Assembly: GCA_963576565.1 (NCBI GenBank)
Contig: OY755044.1
Coordinates: forward strand, 42,216,735-42,280,734
Length of the DNA: 64,000 nt
Source: Aspidapion aeneum
Lineage: Eukaryota; Arthropoda; Insecta; Coleoptera; Brentidae
Reading direction: 5' to 3'
This document shows, piece after piece, positions 22,757 to 33,905 of the stretch (within the stretch, counting starts at the first letter, position 1; every line of letters begins with the position of its first letter). Position numbers and translations under genes: made by a program. The notes under the pieces are model-generated. The model saw only the letters and a program-made list of their open reading frames with translations, was not told the origin of the DNA and did not search any database.

Positions 22757-22830
22757 AACCGAACCGAACCATTGTTCCGAACCGAACCGAACCGAACAAT
22801 TGTTCCGAACCGATCCGAACCGAACCCAAA
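22757..22830. repeat. (GAACC)n pentamer array with internal palindrome
   Basis: Runs of GAACC are separated by ATTGTTCC and GAACAATTGTTC spacers, the latter palindromic. About a dozen pentamers. It is not the TTAGG insect telomere repeat. Confidence 0.8.
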
Positions 22831-23009
22831 ACAGTGAATACAACTTACGTCCGTTTCTTCTTCCTTTGACAAGTTCACTCTGAATGAACAATCATCAATG
22901 GGATGGTAACTATTAAAATAACGCAGCACACGAAAAAGACTGTCGTGATCTGCGTTAAAATAATGAGGCTAATGAGTAAATTAAAAAGAAAATACCTATA
23001 AGATAAACA

Positions 23010-24082
23010 ATGCAGCGAACGTGTAGTGTTGTTGGTTGTCGGTCCAACTATAAAACTGAAACCGAATATGTGTCAACTTTTAATTTGCCAGTGGATGAAA
23101 AAATGCATGAAATTTGGTTGCGAAAAACTCCTAATGATTTAAGTATCTTAAAACGTCCACAAGTTTGCATCAAACATTTTCCTAACGAGGAGGTTATTTG
23201 GTTTGATAAGTATGTTGTAAATGGATAGCTAAAAAATGTTAAAAGACAAAGACCCAAATTAACAGAAAATGATGTACCTACGATTTTTTTAAATGTTCCG
23301 ATATACCTAAGTAGACAACCTGTATATACTGTTCGATTAGCTGATGTCGAGAGGCAACAAATGGAAACTGCAATACAAGAAAGTCTTGAAAGACTTCAAG
23401 CTCATAAGGAATCAAAAGTTTTATCAAATATTGAGGACATTTCAAAATTTTATTGTTCTATCTAATACTAAAATAAACAAAAATGGGATTTTAACCCAAG
23501 AACGTGACACAATGACACAGTCTGCCTGTGCCTGATGACATTTTTAAACAACAATCCATCACTGTTAGCATCTCTAGTTGTTGAGGGAGATCTGTCATTT
23601 TTTGTAAATGTTAATAATGTGTCCATACCAAAAAACAAACTGCCAAAAAAAATAGGAGTTTTATTTTTGGACAGCCCCGATACACTTGAAAGCTAATGCA
23701 GTCTATTGAAATGAAAGTTGCAAACGAAAAAGAAGTGGTAAAAGATAAGATTGATCAAGTAATAGACATCCTTAGTGACATTTTCGATAGTGAGAGTGAA
23801 AAATGTGTTCAAATGTCATTTCTTATTGAACAATTAGGTCTCTTGAAAAGGTCACCTGAGAATCAAAGATATTGTGGATAAAATTTAATGTTGGCTACAT
23901 CTTTGTTTATCCAGTCATCCAGTGCATACATGTCTATTTACAAAACTAAGGTAATATGTCTTCTGCACCCTCGCAATATTCAAAAACTGATTTGTAAAAT
24001 ATCGGTAACAGATAGTAATCTCTCCGGTAGTGTGCAATATTTAAAAAGTGAGATACAGCTTTTAAAAGATGAGTTGACATGA
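23010..24082 (+). pseudogene. Decayed THAP-domain (P-element/THAP9-like) gene
   Basis: The N-terminus is a THAP zinc finger with C5-X4-C10, W36 and C53-X2-H56, in a frame starting ATG at 23010. After a TAG at 23226 the same frame continues to 23468 with a typical post-THAP segment (KLTENDVPTIFLNVP) and a heptad-like QESLERLQAHKES stretch. Further fragments lie at about 23536-23695 and 23696-24082. The last has one TAA at 23879-23881 and contains a serine-rich SSSAYMSIYK segment like that in THAP/P-element transposase-type proteins. Frame changes separate these blocks and no catalytic core is visible. THAP domains bind DNA. This is probably a dead transposase-like or domesticated-type gene; the THAP call is firm and the rest is inference. 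Confidence 0.75.
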
Positions 24083-25840
24083 CATGACATGAGTTGGTAG
24101 TTAATTAATGTGATAAGACAAAGAAAAATTTAAAAACTTAAAGCTTAGGTTTCTTATGTCCAATTTTAAAAGACTTGTATAGATTTGAAGTAACTAACGA
24201 TATTATGTACCTAATATATGTACCTGAAGATATTAGAGTGCAAATTTTATATAATTTTTTATTTTGTAGATTCAGTATTTTATCCATAATAAACACATAC
24301 ATCAGCAAAATATTTTTCTCAATTTTTGCCTATATGAGAACAAAAAAATTTGGTCAATTTATTTAAATTGTGTAAAAACAGATAATATACAATACAATAA
24401 GAATCCTGGAACTCCTAAGATCACGTGACCGCTGACTTGCTTATAACGCGCCATGGCCGGTCTTTATCGTTGGCTGCGGTAGAAAACGAATAAGAATTCA
24501 TTGAGTGTCGGCCTTGATTTGACCCGAGTACAGCGTCGCTTTCGCGACAACCGCTGGCTCCTCGCGCTTGACGCGTTAGATAGAATTGGTTCTCCCGTTG
24601 TGTTAACAGCCCAATGCGAGAATTTAGTTTGCGCCCTTTAGCCTTGAAATAAGCAGTCTGTTCGACTACGTACATACGCATTTCACAATGGCGTGCCAGC
24701 AAGGAGCTTCGGGTTTGGCGGTAAAGGATATTGCAACGACCATTAAAACTATAAAGTTGTGTGATTGGAATGTGTGTTTTTCGATTAACAAAAAACTTTT
24801 TTCCAAAGGTTTGTTGAAGAGACAAATAAAATAAAATAGGGGTAGGCTGGAAATGAAAGAGCTTACAACGAAAATTAAAACTTGCATACGACATTTTAAG
24901 ACCGATGAGGATGAGCAGTACAAGTAACTACCGGTTGTGAGAAAAAAAAATTGTTGGCCTTGTTTACTTTTTGGTATCTGCAATCATAGTGGTTTTACCG
25001 ATTTAAATCTTGATAGATTGATATGTGAACATTTTCTCCTTAAGGGTGGTTACAATACCTCAACCTCCTCTATTATACTTTGATTTTGACAATGGTGTGT
25101 ACAAAAGTATGTTTTTGTGTATTTTTGTTGAAAAAATCATAAATAACGGTAGGCTAACGCAAGAAATTAGACTTTACAAAAAACTGAATAAAATAGAAAA
25201 ATACAAAAAAGCAAATTCAAAAACAATGCTTCCCTTGTTTCTACTTTCACCGCACGCCCCTGCATAGAAATTTAATAAAAAAACTGTAACAAATTCTTGA
25301 CTGGACTAAGCGTACCTAGAGGCCCTTGATATATTTGACCGTTGTTAAACACATCAGTCAAATGTATTGAGGGCCTTTAGGAGCGTAACTATCTAAAGTT
25401 CAATCAACAAAAGTGGCCCCATATGCTTCACTAAAATTGTCCTTTAAACAAGTTATTAACGTAGTAAAATGCAAATAAAAAAGGGGGCGGTTGTTATAAA
25501 CAGGATACAGTGCATTTAGGGGAGCCTAAAGGGTTAAGGGGATCGAAAATTGTTCTGAAATCGGGTTTAATACTTTTAATAGGGTTTTGTGACCGTTTAT
25601 GTCGCTGGAAAGATTGACTTTTTAAATTTATTATTGCTTGAGAATTAGTTTTCAAAAGTAGAAGGGCAATCTTGTTATCTCTGTCATTAATTTGCTTGAT
25701 GTCTTCTTTTTTTCTTCCAAAGAATTTTTGAATTATTTAGGTTATTGCCGATCTTCTTGTGATTTATATATGACTTCATTTAATATATTTCTGCATGATT
25801 TGAAATGTAATTGTTGTTGTTCATTTCTTGGATCAAGTTT
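24083..25840. other. No gene recognised
   Basis: Several open frames of 60-157 codons on both strands show no domain features. The longest, 24421-24894 on the minus strand, has no start context or homology that I recognise. Otherwise A+T-rich sequence. Confidence 0.4.
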
Positions 25841-25844
25841 TATT

Positions 25845-25950
25845 ACCTTCCCAGCCCGCGTAGCAATGGCTAGAGAAGGTGTTGTTTTCGACGATTTTTT
25901 TTTTGAGATATAACGCCGAAGATGTGTTATTTGAGTGTATTTTGACCTAT

Positions 25951-25987
<37 letters not shown>

Positions 25988-26280
25988 TTTTTTTCTTTCC
26001 GTAACACGATAGCTCCTAAACCGCTGAACCGATTTTCATAAAATTTGCAGGTGAAATAGTGCTCAATACTCTAATGAGCTGATTAGATTTTGTTCAAAAT
26101 CCATTAATGCTAATGACAGGTTTTCGACAATTAAAAAATTCTTAAAATGCTTTTTTGCATCGCATCAATATGTGGTTTTTGGAATATAGTAGACTACTGT
26201 GGTTCAATAATTCGTGTTATAACCAAAAACTTTGTAGGAGCTTTAGTTTCTGAGATATTTTCAAGGCTGATTATTATAAA
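25845..26280 (+). mobile_element. Miniature element family A (ACCTTCCTAGC), copy 1
   Basis: Starts ACCTTCCCAGCCCGCG and contains the family body: GTAACACGATAGCTCCTAAACCG, a TAATGAGCTGATTAGATTTTG-like segment and GGAGCTTTAGTTTCTGAGATAT. The right terminal repeat is missing. A (GT)n run lies inside. Confidence 0.6.
25958..25985. repeat. (GT)n microsatellite
   Basis: About fourteen uninterrupted GT units inside family A copy 1. Confidence 0.95.
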
Positions 26281-26284
26281 TGTG

Positions 26285-27480
26285 GTCAAATGGTCAAATC
26301 TTTTGTACAAAAATTTCAAAATGATCAAAAAATGTCCCTCTCGCAAACCAAATCGATTAAGGGTTTTTTGAAAGACGTACAATTTACAAATACATAAAAA
26401 AGCCTTTATTGCTTTTAAAAAATATTCTGTTAGATCAATTTAGACCTTAAAGAGTCAATTTGATTTCCCCTCCGTGAAATAGTAATATAAATGACTTTAG
26501 CACAGCCACAATTCAAACTTTAGGAACATTACGTTTTTAGCATACAAAACGGCTTAAGCTAGAATTGCGGAAATCCTGTGCCCTTTTCAGTAGGCTGAGA
26601 AATCTTTGACGCGTTAAGGCAGCAACACAGCTCGTTTTCATATGGAAGCAACATGAACAAAGATAATTGAAAAATGCCAGAGAGCTTTAACACCTGGCAA
26701 AAAACCTTACAGGTTCCCTCCCACAAGCTAGAACATCCTTGGCACAGCCTTTTTTCTTTACATTAGTCAATACATCCATAGTAAAATTCCACTATACGGA
26801 AAGCAAGCAACCTTAATCCAATTATTTAAATCTCGCTTACGAAAATGGCTGCCACCTCAAAGAAGGAAGGAACTATATCTACTTTCATATAAAAAAAAAC
26901 AATTTGACAAAAATTAATATCCCGATCTAGACTTTACCCCAAATTTGTCACAATATACCCCAAAATACAGACACCCCAAATTAGACAAATAAGCCAAATG
27001 AAAGACCTAAAACTAGAATTTTTAGATTTCTGGTTTCTTCAGTATATTGATTTTCATAAATACATAATATATTTATAATTTTTTTAAAAGAATTCACTTA
27101 AATTTGATTTTTTTTAAAATAAATAGTGGGTACTATTTAGATTGAATATTATTTTATTTTTTACTTGATATTAGAATATAATAACAATAAATAATTAAAA
27201 CCCACCGACAAGACACTTTCTTTAGTGGTTTTTTGTGTTTATTTATGAATCTATTGACGTTATTTTACTTGTAAATAAAATCTATATGTTTGTGGCGGAT
27301 TCATTTTACAAACACAACTTTTTCTGGGTATTACGCCACTAGTAAGGAAAAATTACTTTAAAAAATTATAAAAAACCACTGCGTTTCTCCTAGAAAAATA
27401 AAAATCACTAATTTGTCAGTGGCTTTCTATAAAAATAAATAGTTGCCTAGTAAAACCTAAACCACTTATCTTTTAATTGA
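26285..27480. other. A+T-rich sequence, nothing recognised
   Basis: No coding signature, tandem array or convincing terminal repeats. Confidence 0.4.
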
Positions 27481-27488
27481 ATTTGAAT

Positions 27489-27530
27489 ACGCTACGTTTC
27501 GATTGCCAATCTACAATCGTTTTCAAGCTT
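27489..27530 (-). ncRNA. Degenerate hammerhead-like motif of a Penelope-like element
   Basis: On the minus strand the order is TTGAAAA, a hairpin with CGATTG/CAATCG arms, then GAAACGTA and GCG. This is the layout of the minimal-stem-III hammerhead ribozymes found in Penelope-like elements (core CTGANGA ... GAAA ... TA). Here the first core differs from CTGANGA by two transitions, so cleavage activity is unlikely. It lies 345 bp downstream of the GIY-YIG frame in the same orientation. Confidence 0.5.
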
Positions 27531-27874
27531 TTTATTTATATTTTGTCTCAAAATCTTAAATGTTTCTTGTTCAAATATATTTTTTATTATTATATCGTTG
27601 ACAAATTGTCAATATTCTGAAGTTTATCAAAAACAATTGACCAATCTAAACAAAACACAAGGTAACATGATACTATTTCAAGACATTATGTCAGTCAATG
27701 TTGTTTTCAAATTTAAAAATAAACAGAACAGGGTGACTCATTAAAACTAGAATCAATAAGGTCTCTTTTTTATAACCATGTAGAAATTTTTACAAAATTA
27801 TGATCATTGTTGGATTATATTACTATTATATCAAAATCTATTTAAAAAACAGTAATCAGAATTTCATTACAATA

Positions 27875-28230
27875 TTAATTAATTTTGAAAAAACCTTTTT
27901 GCAAATCTTGTCTGAGAATAGGAAGCCAAGCTTTACTTATTTCTATAGAAATACTTGAAAGACAGTTATCTTCATTTAAATAAATACATGCTGATTCTTT
28001 TAATTTTCTTTTAATGTCATTAGATTCTTTTTGTAAAATTATTGTTTCTCCCCATTTAATTCTATGATTACTCTCAAAAGAATGCTGACAAACTCTGGAT
28101 TTCTCGTAATCACCCCTTCTCAAATTATATTTATGATCATTAACTCTTACTTCAAGTGGCCTAGAAGTTTCACCTATATAAATTTTACCACATTCACAAG
28201 AATTCAAAAAATGTAATTTATAAAATACCT
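27875..28230 (-). pseudogene. Penelope-like element GIY-YIG endonuclease, C-terminal fragment
   Basis: The frame reads in from about 28230 (no true start there) and ends at 27875. It contains CGKIYIGETSRPLEVRVNDH, the GIY-YIG nuclease opening preceded by cysteines (CECG), then NLRRGDYEKSRVCQH and a KWGET block, followed by a C-terminal helical tail. This is the endonuclease that follows the reverse transcriptase in Penelope-like retroelements. The reverse transcriptase is missing: similarity stops abruptly at about 28230, where sequence changes to a G+C-richer segment. It is a 5'-truncated copy, with no stops in the remaining 110 codons. Confidence 0.82.
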
Positions 28231-28915
28231 TGCTCGGCTAGGAACCCCTTCCTTCGCCCCGCACCGCACTTGCTCATGGGTTTAGATAGCGAAATCTAGG
28301 CAAAAATAGAGCTGCAAAACTTGCAGTTCCAGTACAATTCCGGGCGGGCGGGCTCAGCGTTGCGTGTTTGCGGACGCATTTATTTATTTAGAAGACGCCA
28401 AACGCATGAGCGGGAGGTTATGGTCGTGAAGAATTGACTTGATTTTTAAAAAATAATATAATAATTATTTTTTAATTATGTTAAAATTAAAATTTAAAAA
28501 TTATATTTGTGAGTTAAATGTGAAGTTAAATTTAAATACATTTAAGTATACAAACTTATTCGAGTACTGCTACGGAAGTACTGCCCAAAAGTGTACGAGT
28601 ACAAGTTCTCAGATGTCTAGAAAATACGTGCAGGCAAAACATTGGTGAGTACATATTATGCTAAGGTAGCGAATGTGAATTAAATCTTTTGTAAAAACGC
28701 TATTCTTTCCTAGGCATTGTAATTTTTGCCAAACCAAACTTGGCAATTTTTTACTTTTTATAATAGACACGTGATCTGGAGACTGTACAAAAATAGCATT
28801 TTTTATACCCGATCGGCAGAACTCACAAACTTTACTGTCACGAGCCGCCACTGATAAATTCACTAAGAAAGTAACGAAGTTCTGAAAAAAAATTATATTT
28901 ATAATAATGATAAAT
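28231..28915. other. No gene recognised
   Basis: Holds a G+C-richer patch at 28235-28380 and, at about 28838, an inverted copy of the CAGTGGCGGCTCG terminus-like motif. No coding call. Confidence 0.4.
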
Positions 28916-30115
28916 TCAGGAACTTGAAAACACAGATCTAGCTTTTCTTTTGAGGGAGTAAATTGAAATATTAAAAATGTCAATATGATTAAAATACAAG
29001 TTGTAATTTCGCTGCAATCTGATCAAAGGAGAGTTGGCGGTGGCATTCGTCTGAGTCGTTTTATAGTAAAAAAGAAAATCAGTTCTTGAAAAATAAAATC
29101 AAACTTTAAGACCTAGGTTTTCTAATATAAATGAACATTTTATAATATTATTAAAAGTTTTATACAACAATGTTAAACCAGAGATCAATCTTCTTAAGCT
29201 TAATTTTTGCAAATTATATTGCGTCAAACTAGCTTCGTACCTAAAGCATGTAGACCTCTATTAAATCTGTAGTTTAAGTGGTTGACAAATTTAATTTGAA
29301 TTTTTTCAATTCTTATAATGTACTTTTCATATATTGGGTCAAACACTGTGCTACAGTATTCTAAAATACTTCTGACCAAAGCATTATACAATAAGATAAT
29401 AGAATTAGGGTTTTTAAATGCTTTAGTTATACGAATAATAAATCCTACATTTTTATAAGCTCTTTGGGCGATTGACTCTATATGATATTCGAATGAAAGT
29501 TTCTGATCCAACCAAACACCTAGGTCTCTTATTTTTTCTACTTTACTAAGACCAGTTCCATCGATACTATACCCAAAACCAATGTACCTAGACTGTAATC
29601 TTGAAAAGCTTATAGTGTAACATTTTTGAGGGTTTAAGTACAACCTATTCCTGGAACAGTACCGATGAAAACGATCAATATCTGCCTGTAATTCTAGGCA
29701 GTCATTAACGGATTTAATTAATTTGTAAAATTTTACATCATCACAGTATGTTTTAAACTTCGAGTGCCTAAAACAAACACTAATATCATAAATATATAAA
29801 ATAAAGAGTAAGAGACCCAAGTGGGATCCTTGAGGCACTCCAGAGATTATATCTCTAAATTCAGATGTAACACTATTTATTTTGACACACTGAGAGCGAC
29901 CTGTCACATATGAAGTGATCAGTCCCATGAGAGCACCATGCACACCGATGTTCTTATGTTTAATTAATAAGGTTAGTATGTGAATTTTATCAAAAGCCTT
30001 TGAAAAATCGGTGTACACGGCATCCACCTGGTACCGATCACCCATGAAGTCATGTAGATCATGAACGTAGGTCACAAGGTTAGTTTCGGTAGATCTACCC
30101 TTAAAAAAGCCATGT
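28916..30115 (-). pseudogene. CR1/Jockey-like reverse transcriptase remnant
   Basis: The minus-strand frame starts at about 30115 inside the reverse transcriptase (HGFFKGRSTETNL), so the 5' end is truncated. It has DFSKAFDKI, SGVPQGSHLG, then the catalytic block as YCDDVKFY instead of the usual F/YADD, and a DLGVWLDQKLSF thumb segment. The frame ends with TGA at 29224-29226. The expected C-terminal part continues in another frame (RLISGLTLLYKTFNN, later NSPLIRLQRNYN) to a stop at 28916-28918, with one more internal TGA. Two frame disruptions and the missing endonuclease make it a fossil. It is a different family from the element at 11-14 kb. Confidence 0.82.
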
Positions 30116-30168
30116 TGATTACTTTAGTATGTATTCGGTTTTTTTAAATAAAGAATTAATGTTTTTTT

Positions 30169-30632
30169 ACCTTCTTAGCCCGCGCAGCAATGGCTAGAGA
30201 AGGTATTAGTTTCGACGAACATTTTTTTTTTAGATAACGCCGAAAATGTGTTTTTTTGGTGTATTTTGACCTATCCAGCAATATTGCCGTGATGTCTGTG
30301 TGTGTGTATGTATATCTGTCCGTAACACGATAGCTCCTAAACCGATAAACCGATTTTGATGACATTTTTAGACAAAATAGAGCCCGACACTGCAACGAGC
30401 TGATTAGATTTTGGTTAAAATTCATCAGTGCTAATGACAGTTTTTTGACAGTGAAAAAATTTAAAAATTGCTAACTTTTAACCGGAGCGTCGCATCAATA
30501 TGCTGGTTTCGGAATATAGTAGCACACATTTCTTTCAAAAATTTGTGTTATAACCAAAAACATTATAGCGGCTTTTGTTTCGGAGATATTTACAAATAAC
30601 TACTTGGAGTGTGCAAATGGGCTAGGAAGGTA
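30169..30632 (+). mobile_element. Miniature element family A, copy 2
   Basis: Complete copy: starts ACCTTCTTAGCCCGCGC and ends GCTAGGAAGGTA, with terminal inverted repeat ACCTTCCTAGC. The conserved tail ATCAGATCC...GGATCCA follows. Non-coding; a (TG) stretch is internal. Confidence 0.7.
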
Positions 30633-30639
30633 TCAGATC

Positions 30640-31425
30640 CATTATGGATCCATGTATTATTTTTTATTGGTTATTAAGTAAGTATGTGTATTTTTATTTT
30701 GTCAAAATAAACTTTTTTTCTATGAAAATATTGTTATTAACGAAAAAAAATTATATTTAAACAAATCAGAAGACTCTCAAGTGACGAAGTAATAAAAAAT
30801 AAAATATTTATATCATTTAAAAACTTACGCATTTTTTCTCTATTTAATTTTATAATGAGAAATTAGTTTTTAAGGAGCTTAAGGTGACGAAAGTTGGGAG
30901 AACTACCTTAAATCTTTTTTTTTCTCTAACCTCGAAATACCCGAAAATCACCAAAAGTTCTCCAAAGTGAACTGCCCCGCGCATGATCGAAGTTTTAAAG
31001 CAACTTGATATGTCTAAAGGTAGTACCTTAATAGTAGTTTTAGTTACTCTGATTGACCATCTATCCTTGATTTCCGAATCCAAATCTGACTCCGGAAATA
31101 AGAAAATGGGCGGTTATGGTATCGTGCGGGGCGCAAACTTTGAATTATTCACCGAATTTTCTCTGCTTGTGCTTATTCCAAATCTCTGTAATTTCAGGAT
31201 TGGATAATAGCGTTTCGTTTTAGAGTTTATTTACAGGTAACTAAGCGTTCGAGCAAATATTACATAACAATTTTTTTAAATTTAATTATTGGGGATTTTT
31301 TAAGACAAGCATTATTTCCTTTGTTTTGTTGTTTACATGGAAAGCAGTGATTACGTGGTGTGGGACTTGGGGCCCGCCATCACAAACCGAAATTTTTATT
31401 AGATATTTTCCACATATTTACTAAT
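30640..31425. other. A+T-rich sequence, nothing recognised
   Basis: A 74-codon open frame at 30983-31207 shows no recognisable family features. No repeats resolved. Confidence 0.4.
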
Positions 31426-31429
31426 TACT

Positions 31430-31860
31430 CGAAAACGGTTAACTTTTTTAAAAATATTCCAAAGATCGTTTTGCAAGCGGATAAAATTTGATTTTTAACC
31501 ATGTACAGTCAGGGACTTTTTAATTGGCCGCGTTTGAAAATAAAAAATATTCCTATTTGAAATTAGGAAACCCAATGCGAACTAAACCAAAAAGATAGTG
31601 AACATCACCTCTGTTTTTATACATACGTATTGTAAATAAATGTTTTTCTAACATCTTTACATTATAAATTTTGACAGAAAAAAATACACCGGCAATTTAA
31701 AAAGTCCCTGACTGTACCTTAGTACCCTCTAAAGGCAGTGGTGCACGTTCCATACGCCTACAAAAAAAGGGGAAATATTTAAAATATGTTTTTTTTAATT
31801 TTTGTTGTGGCATTTTGTATCCTTAACACATTGTTTTTTTCTAAAAAAGTATTTTTAGTC
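31430..31860 (+). repeat. Dispersed repeat D, interrupted copy
   Basis: Matches 18.72-18.90 kb on both sides of a 209-bp insertion: the left part shares the CAAGCGGA region and the right part shares 'GGCAGTGGTGCACGTTCCAT'. Confidence 0.6.
31506..31714. mobile_element. TA-flanked miniature element nested in repeat D
   Basis: Near-perfect 25-bp inverted ends (CAGTCAGGGACTTTTT at the left, AAAAAGTCCCTGACTG at the right), flanked by TA at 31504-31505 and 31715-31716. Size 209 bp, non-coding. This fits a non-autonomous Tc1/mariner-superfamily element. Confidence 0.85.
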
Positions 31861-31864
31861 AAAA

Positions 31865-32955
31865 ACTCATTGTATACAATGGAATATTTAACAAATTAGA
31901 CATAACTGTTTAAAGGCTTGAAATAAAAATTAATCTGTTTGTAGAAATCCTCAAATCAAACAAAAATTTTGAACATTCATTTTTGTAACTCAATAAATAA
32001 AACTCAAGGTGAGTAAAAAATATTTTTGATTAGTATTAACTTAAAAGTTAAATTTTCGAATTGGGGGGAGGAGGCACCCCTGATCTTTTACAGTATTTTT
32101 CTAATTATTTGCAAATTTTTAACCTGGCCAAAACAACTAAGAAATAGTTATTGAGGCTGACGAAATGTTCTCTCTAACGATGTATAACCTCGTGTATAAC
32201 ACGCCCCCCTTACATCAGTGGCACACTTTTTATAGGCATTTAAATAAATGAAAGGTGTGGATACAATTAATTTATCTGGATTTAAAACCCATTATATCGG
32301 ATATCGCTCCCCCCTCAAGGCAGCGGTAGATCTAGCATAGACACACCAAAAATTATCAAATTTGATATACACTTGACAGTTGATATTTTCCAGATTATTA
32401 ATAAAAATATCAAAAAAAACATTTAGGGGGAAAACACCCCCCCCCCCCCCACCAAGAGTGGGCGGATGGTTACACCTCGTTATATTTTCAGGGAGTATTC
32501 GGTATATTCAAACCAAGTGTGTTGCTTTTCTCATTGAATTCAGCATATCGTTTAAATCTCGGACGTAGAGCCTGAACCACTAGAGATGCAGAACCGAACC
32601 GCAGAAAGGAACGAGAAGATCGAGATAGGAACGGTCAAGCTATCGCAGAAAACTGGGTGTGCCAGGAATGCGGAAGTGTGTGCGCTTCCAGAATAGGGTA
32701 TTTGACAAATTTTAGAAAAGAGTTTAGAATGATACATAAATCCCTAATTTGCTACGCAAAATTATTAAAATAGTATATTTTATCATGACTACATTTAAAA
32801 TCAAGTTTTCTAATTTCGGATTTAAATTTGCCGCTAAAACGCTCATTTCTAGCATGGCGTTGCAATGACGTCATAGCGCAGTAAACTCGCGGACAGATAC
32901 ACGACATTCAAGTGTTTATTTGTTTTTGGTATGTGTTTTTACTGTTTTTTATGTA
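31865..32955. other. No gene recognised; upstream region of a THAP relic
   Basis: Contains a C-homopolymer near 32440 and, at about 32868, a TGACGTCA octamer roughly 95 bp before the THAP ATG, which could be part of a former promoter. Confidence 0.4.
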
Positions 32956-32960
32956 AAAAA

Positions 32961-33150
32961 ATGTCTTATAAGTAATGTGTAGTGCCTCAGTGTTTGAATA
33001 CTAGCATAAAAACACCTGAAAAACTATTTATTCATGTGCCTACAGCAGTAAAAGAACGGAAAAAGTGGTTAGAACTTGCTCGAAGAGACCCAAGGGCCTT
33101 ATCTAATACATCTTCACTTCACATTTGTGAAGATCACTTTGATGTGAATA
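32961..33150 (+). pseudogene. THAP-domain exon fragment with early stop
   Basis: From ATG 32961 the frame reads MSYK, a TAA at 32973-32975, then a full THAP zinc finger: C6-X4-C11 (CVVPQC), a FIHVP block, W36, an ARRDP segment and C56-X2-H59 (CEDHF). Similarity ends just after this at about 33143, as expected for a THAP first exon, but no downstream exon is apparent on this strand. The TAA precedes the first cysteine, so translation from this ATG would fail. THAP domains bind DNA in transposases and transcription regulators. It is unrelated in detail to the THAP relic at 23 kb. Confidence 0.78.
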
Positions 33151-33296
33151 TAACTAAATTGTTTCTATTAATTTTTCTCACGTTGTCTATAATATATATA
33201 ACTATTTCGTAAATGACGATGAAATTTTTGGAGTTATGTTTATTACAAGGGGTGAACAACTACAAGCAGAAAGGTGTACAAATTTTTAGGCGGTGC

Positions 33297-33744
33297 CGAG
33301 GGGTGGGACACTCCATAAATAGGTGTACAAATTTGTAAAAGTATTTAATAAATACATTTAAATAGCTTTTAAATACTTTTAAATACTTTTAAATACTTTT
33401 AAATACTTTTAAATACTTTTAAATACTTTTAAATACTTTTAAATACTTTTAAATACTTTTAAATACTTTTAAATACTTTTAAGTACTTGTAAATACTTTT
33501 AAATACTTTTAAATACTTTTAAATACTTTTAAATACTTTTAAATACTTTTAAATACTTTTAAATACTTTTAAATACTTTTAAATACTTTTAAATACTTTT
33601 AAATACTTTTAGATACTTTTAAATACTTTTAAATACTTAAATGCATTTAAATACACTTAAATACAATTAAATCCCAAATAAATACAGTATTTAACTTAAA
33701 TACTTAAAAAGGTGTACAAATTTTTATGAGTGTCCCACCCCTCG
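33297..33744. mobile_element. hAT-like miniature element carrying a 10-bp repeat array
   Basis: Termini CGAGGGGTGGGACACTC and the exact inverse at the right end are flanked by an 8-bp direct duplication GGCGGTGC (33289-33296, 33745-33752), as expected of hAT transposition. Inside each terminus lies GGTGTACAAATTT in opposite orientation, and the centre is a 10-bp tandem array. Non-coding. Confidence 0.85.
33371..33640. repeat. 10-bp tandem array (AAATACTTTT), 26 units
   Basis: Twenty-six consecutive decamers in exact register, with only a few variant units (AAGTACTTGT, AGATACTTTT). It lies entirely within the hAT-like element and decays at both edges. Confidence 0.98.
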
Positions 33745-33754
33745 GGCGGTGCTA

Positions 33755-33905
33755 GGCAGTTATTAGGCAGGACTAGGGAGTACCTCTAAATGCAGGATTA
33801 GGCAGTGCACATGCAGGCTAAATGTAGGACTGAGCAGTGCATATGCAAGACTAGGCAGTGCATAGGCAGGACTAGGCAGTACCTACGCAGGACTATGCAG
33901 TGTAA
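33755..33905. repeat. Imperfect tandem repeat (GCAGGACTAGGCAGT)
   Basis: About seven variants of a 20-28-bp unit containing GGACTAGGCAGTGCAT follow the hAT-like element directly. The element's target site lies at the edge of this array. Confidence 0.75.

Noticed and set aside
22757..22830. Pentamer array considered as telomeric repeat
   Set aside because: The unit is GAACC, not TTAGG/CCTAA, and the array is short and internal.
24421..24894. 157-codon minus-strand open frame
   Set aside because: No domain, start context or homologue recognised. A CIRHF-like THAP echo on the opposite strand nearby (about 24880) was too weak to call.
28838..28870. CAGTGGCGGCTCG motif, also near 20956, considered as ends of one hAT element
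   Set aside because: The two motifs are 8 kb apart with unrelated flanks and no matching target duplication.
30983..31207. 74-codon plus-strand frame considered as a host exon
   Set aside because: No splice sites in suitable position, no recognised motif.
33371..33640. Regular array considered as CRISPR
   Set aside because: Decamers have no spacers, lie inside a eukaryotic transposon, and no cas genes are present.
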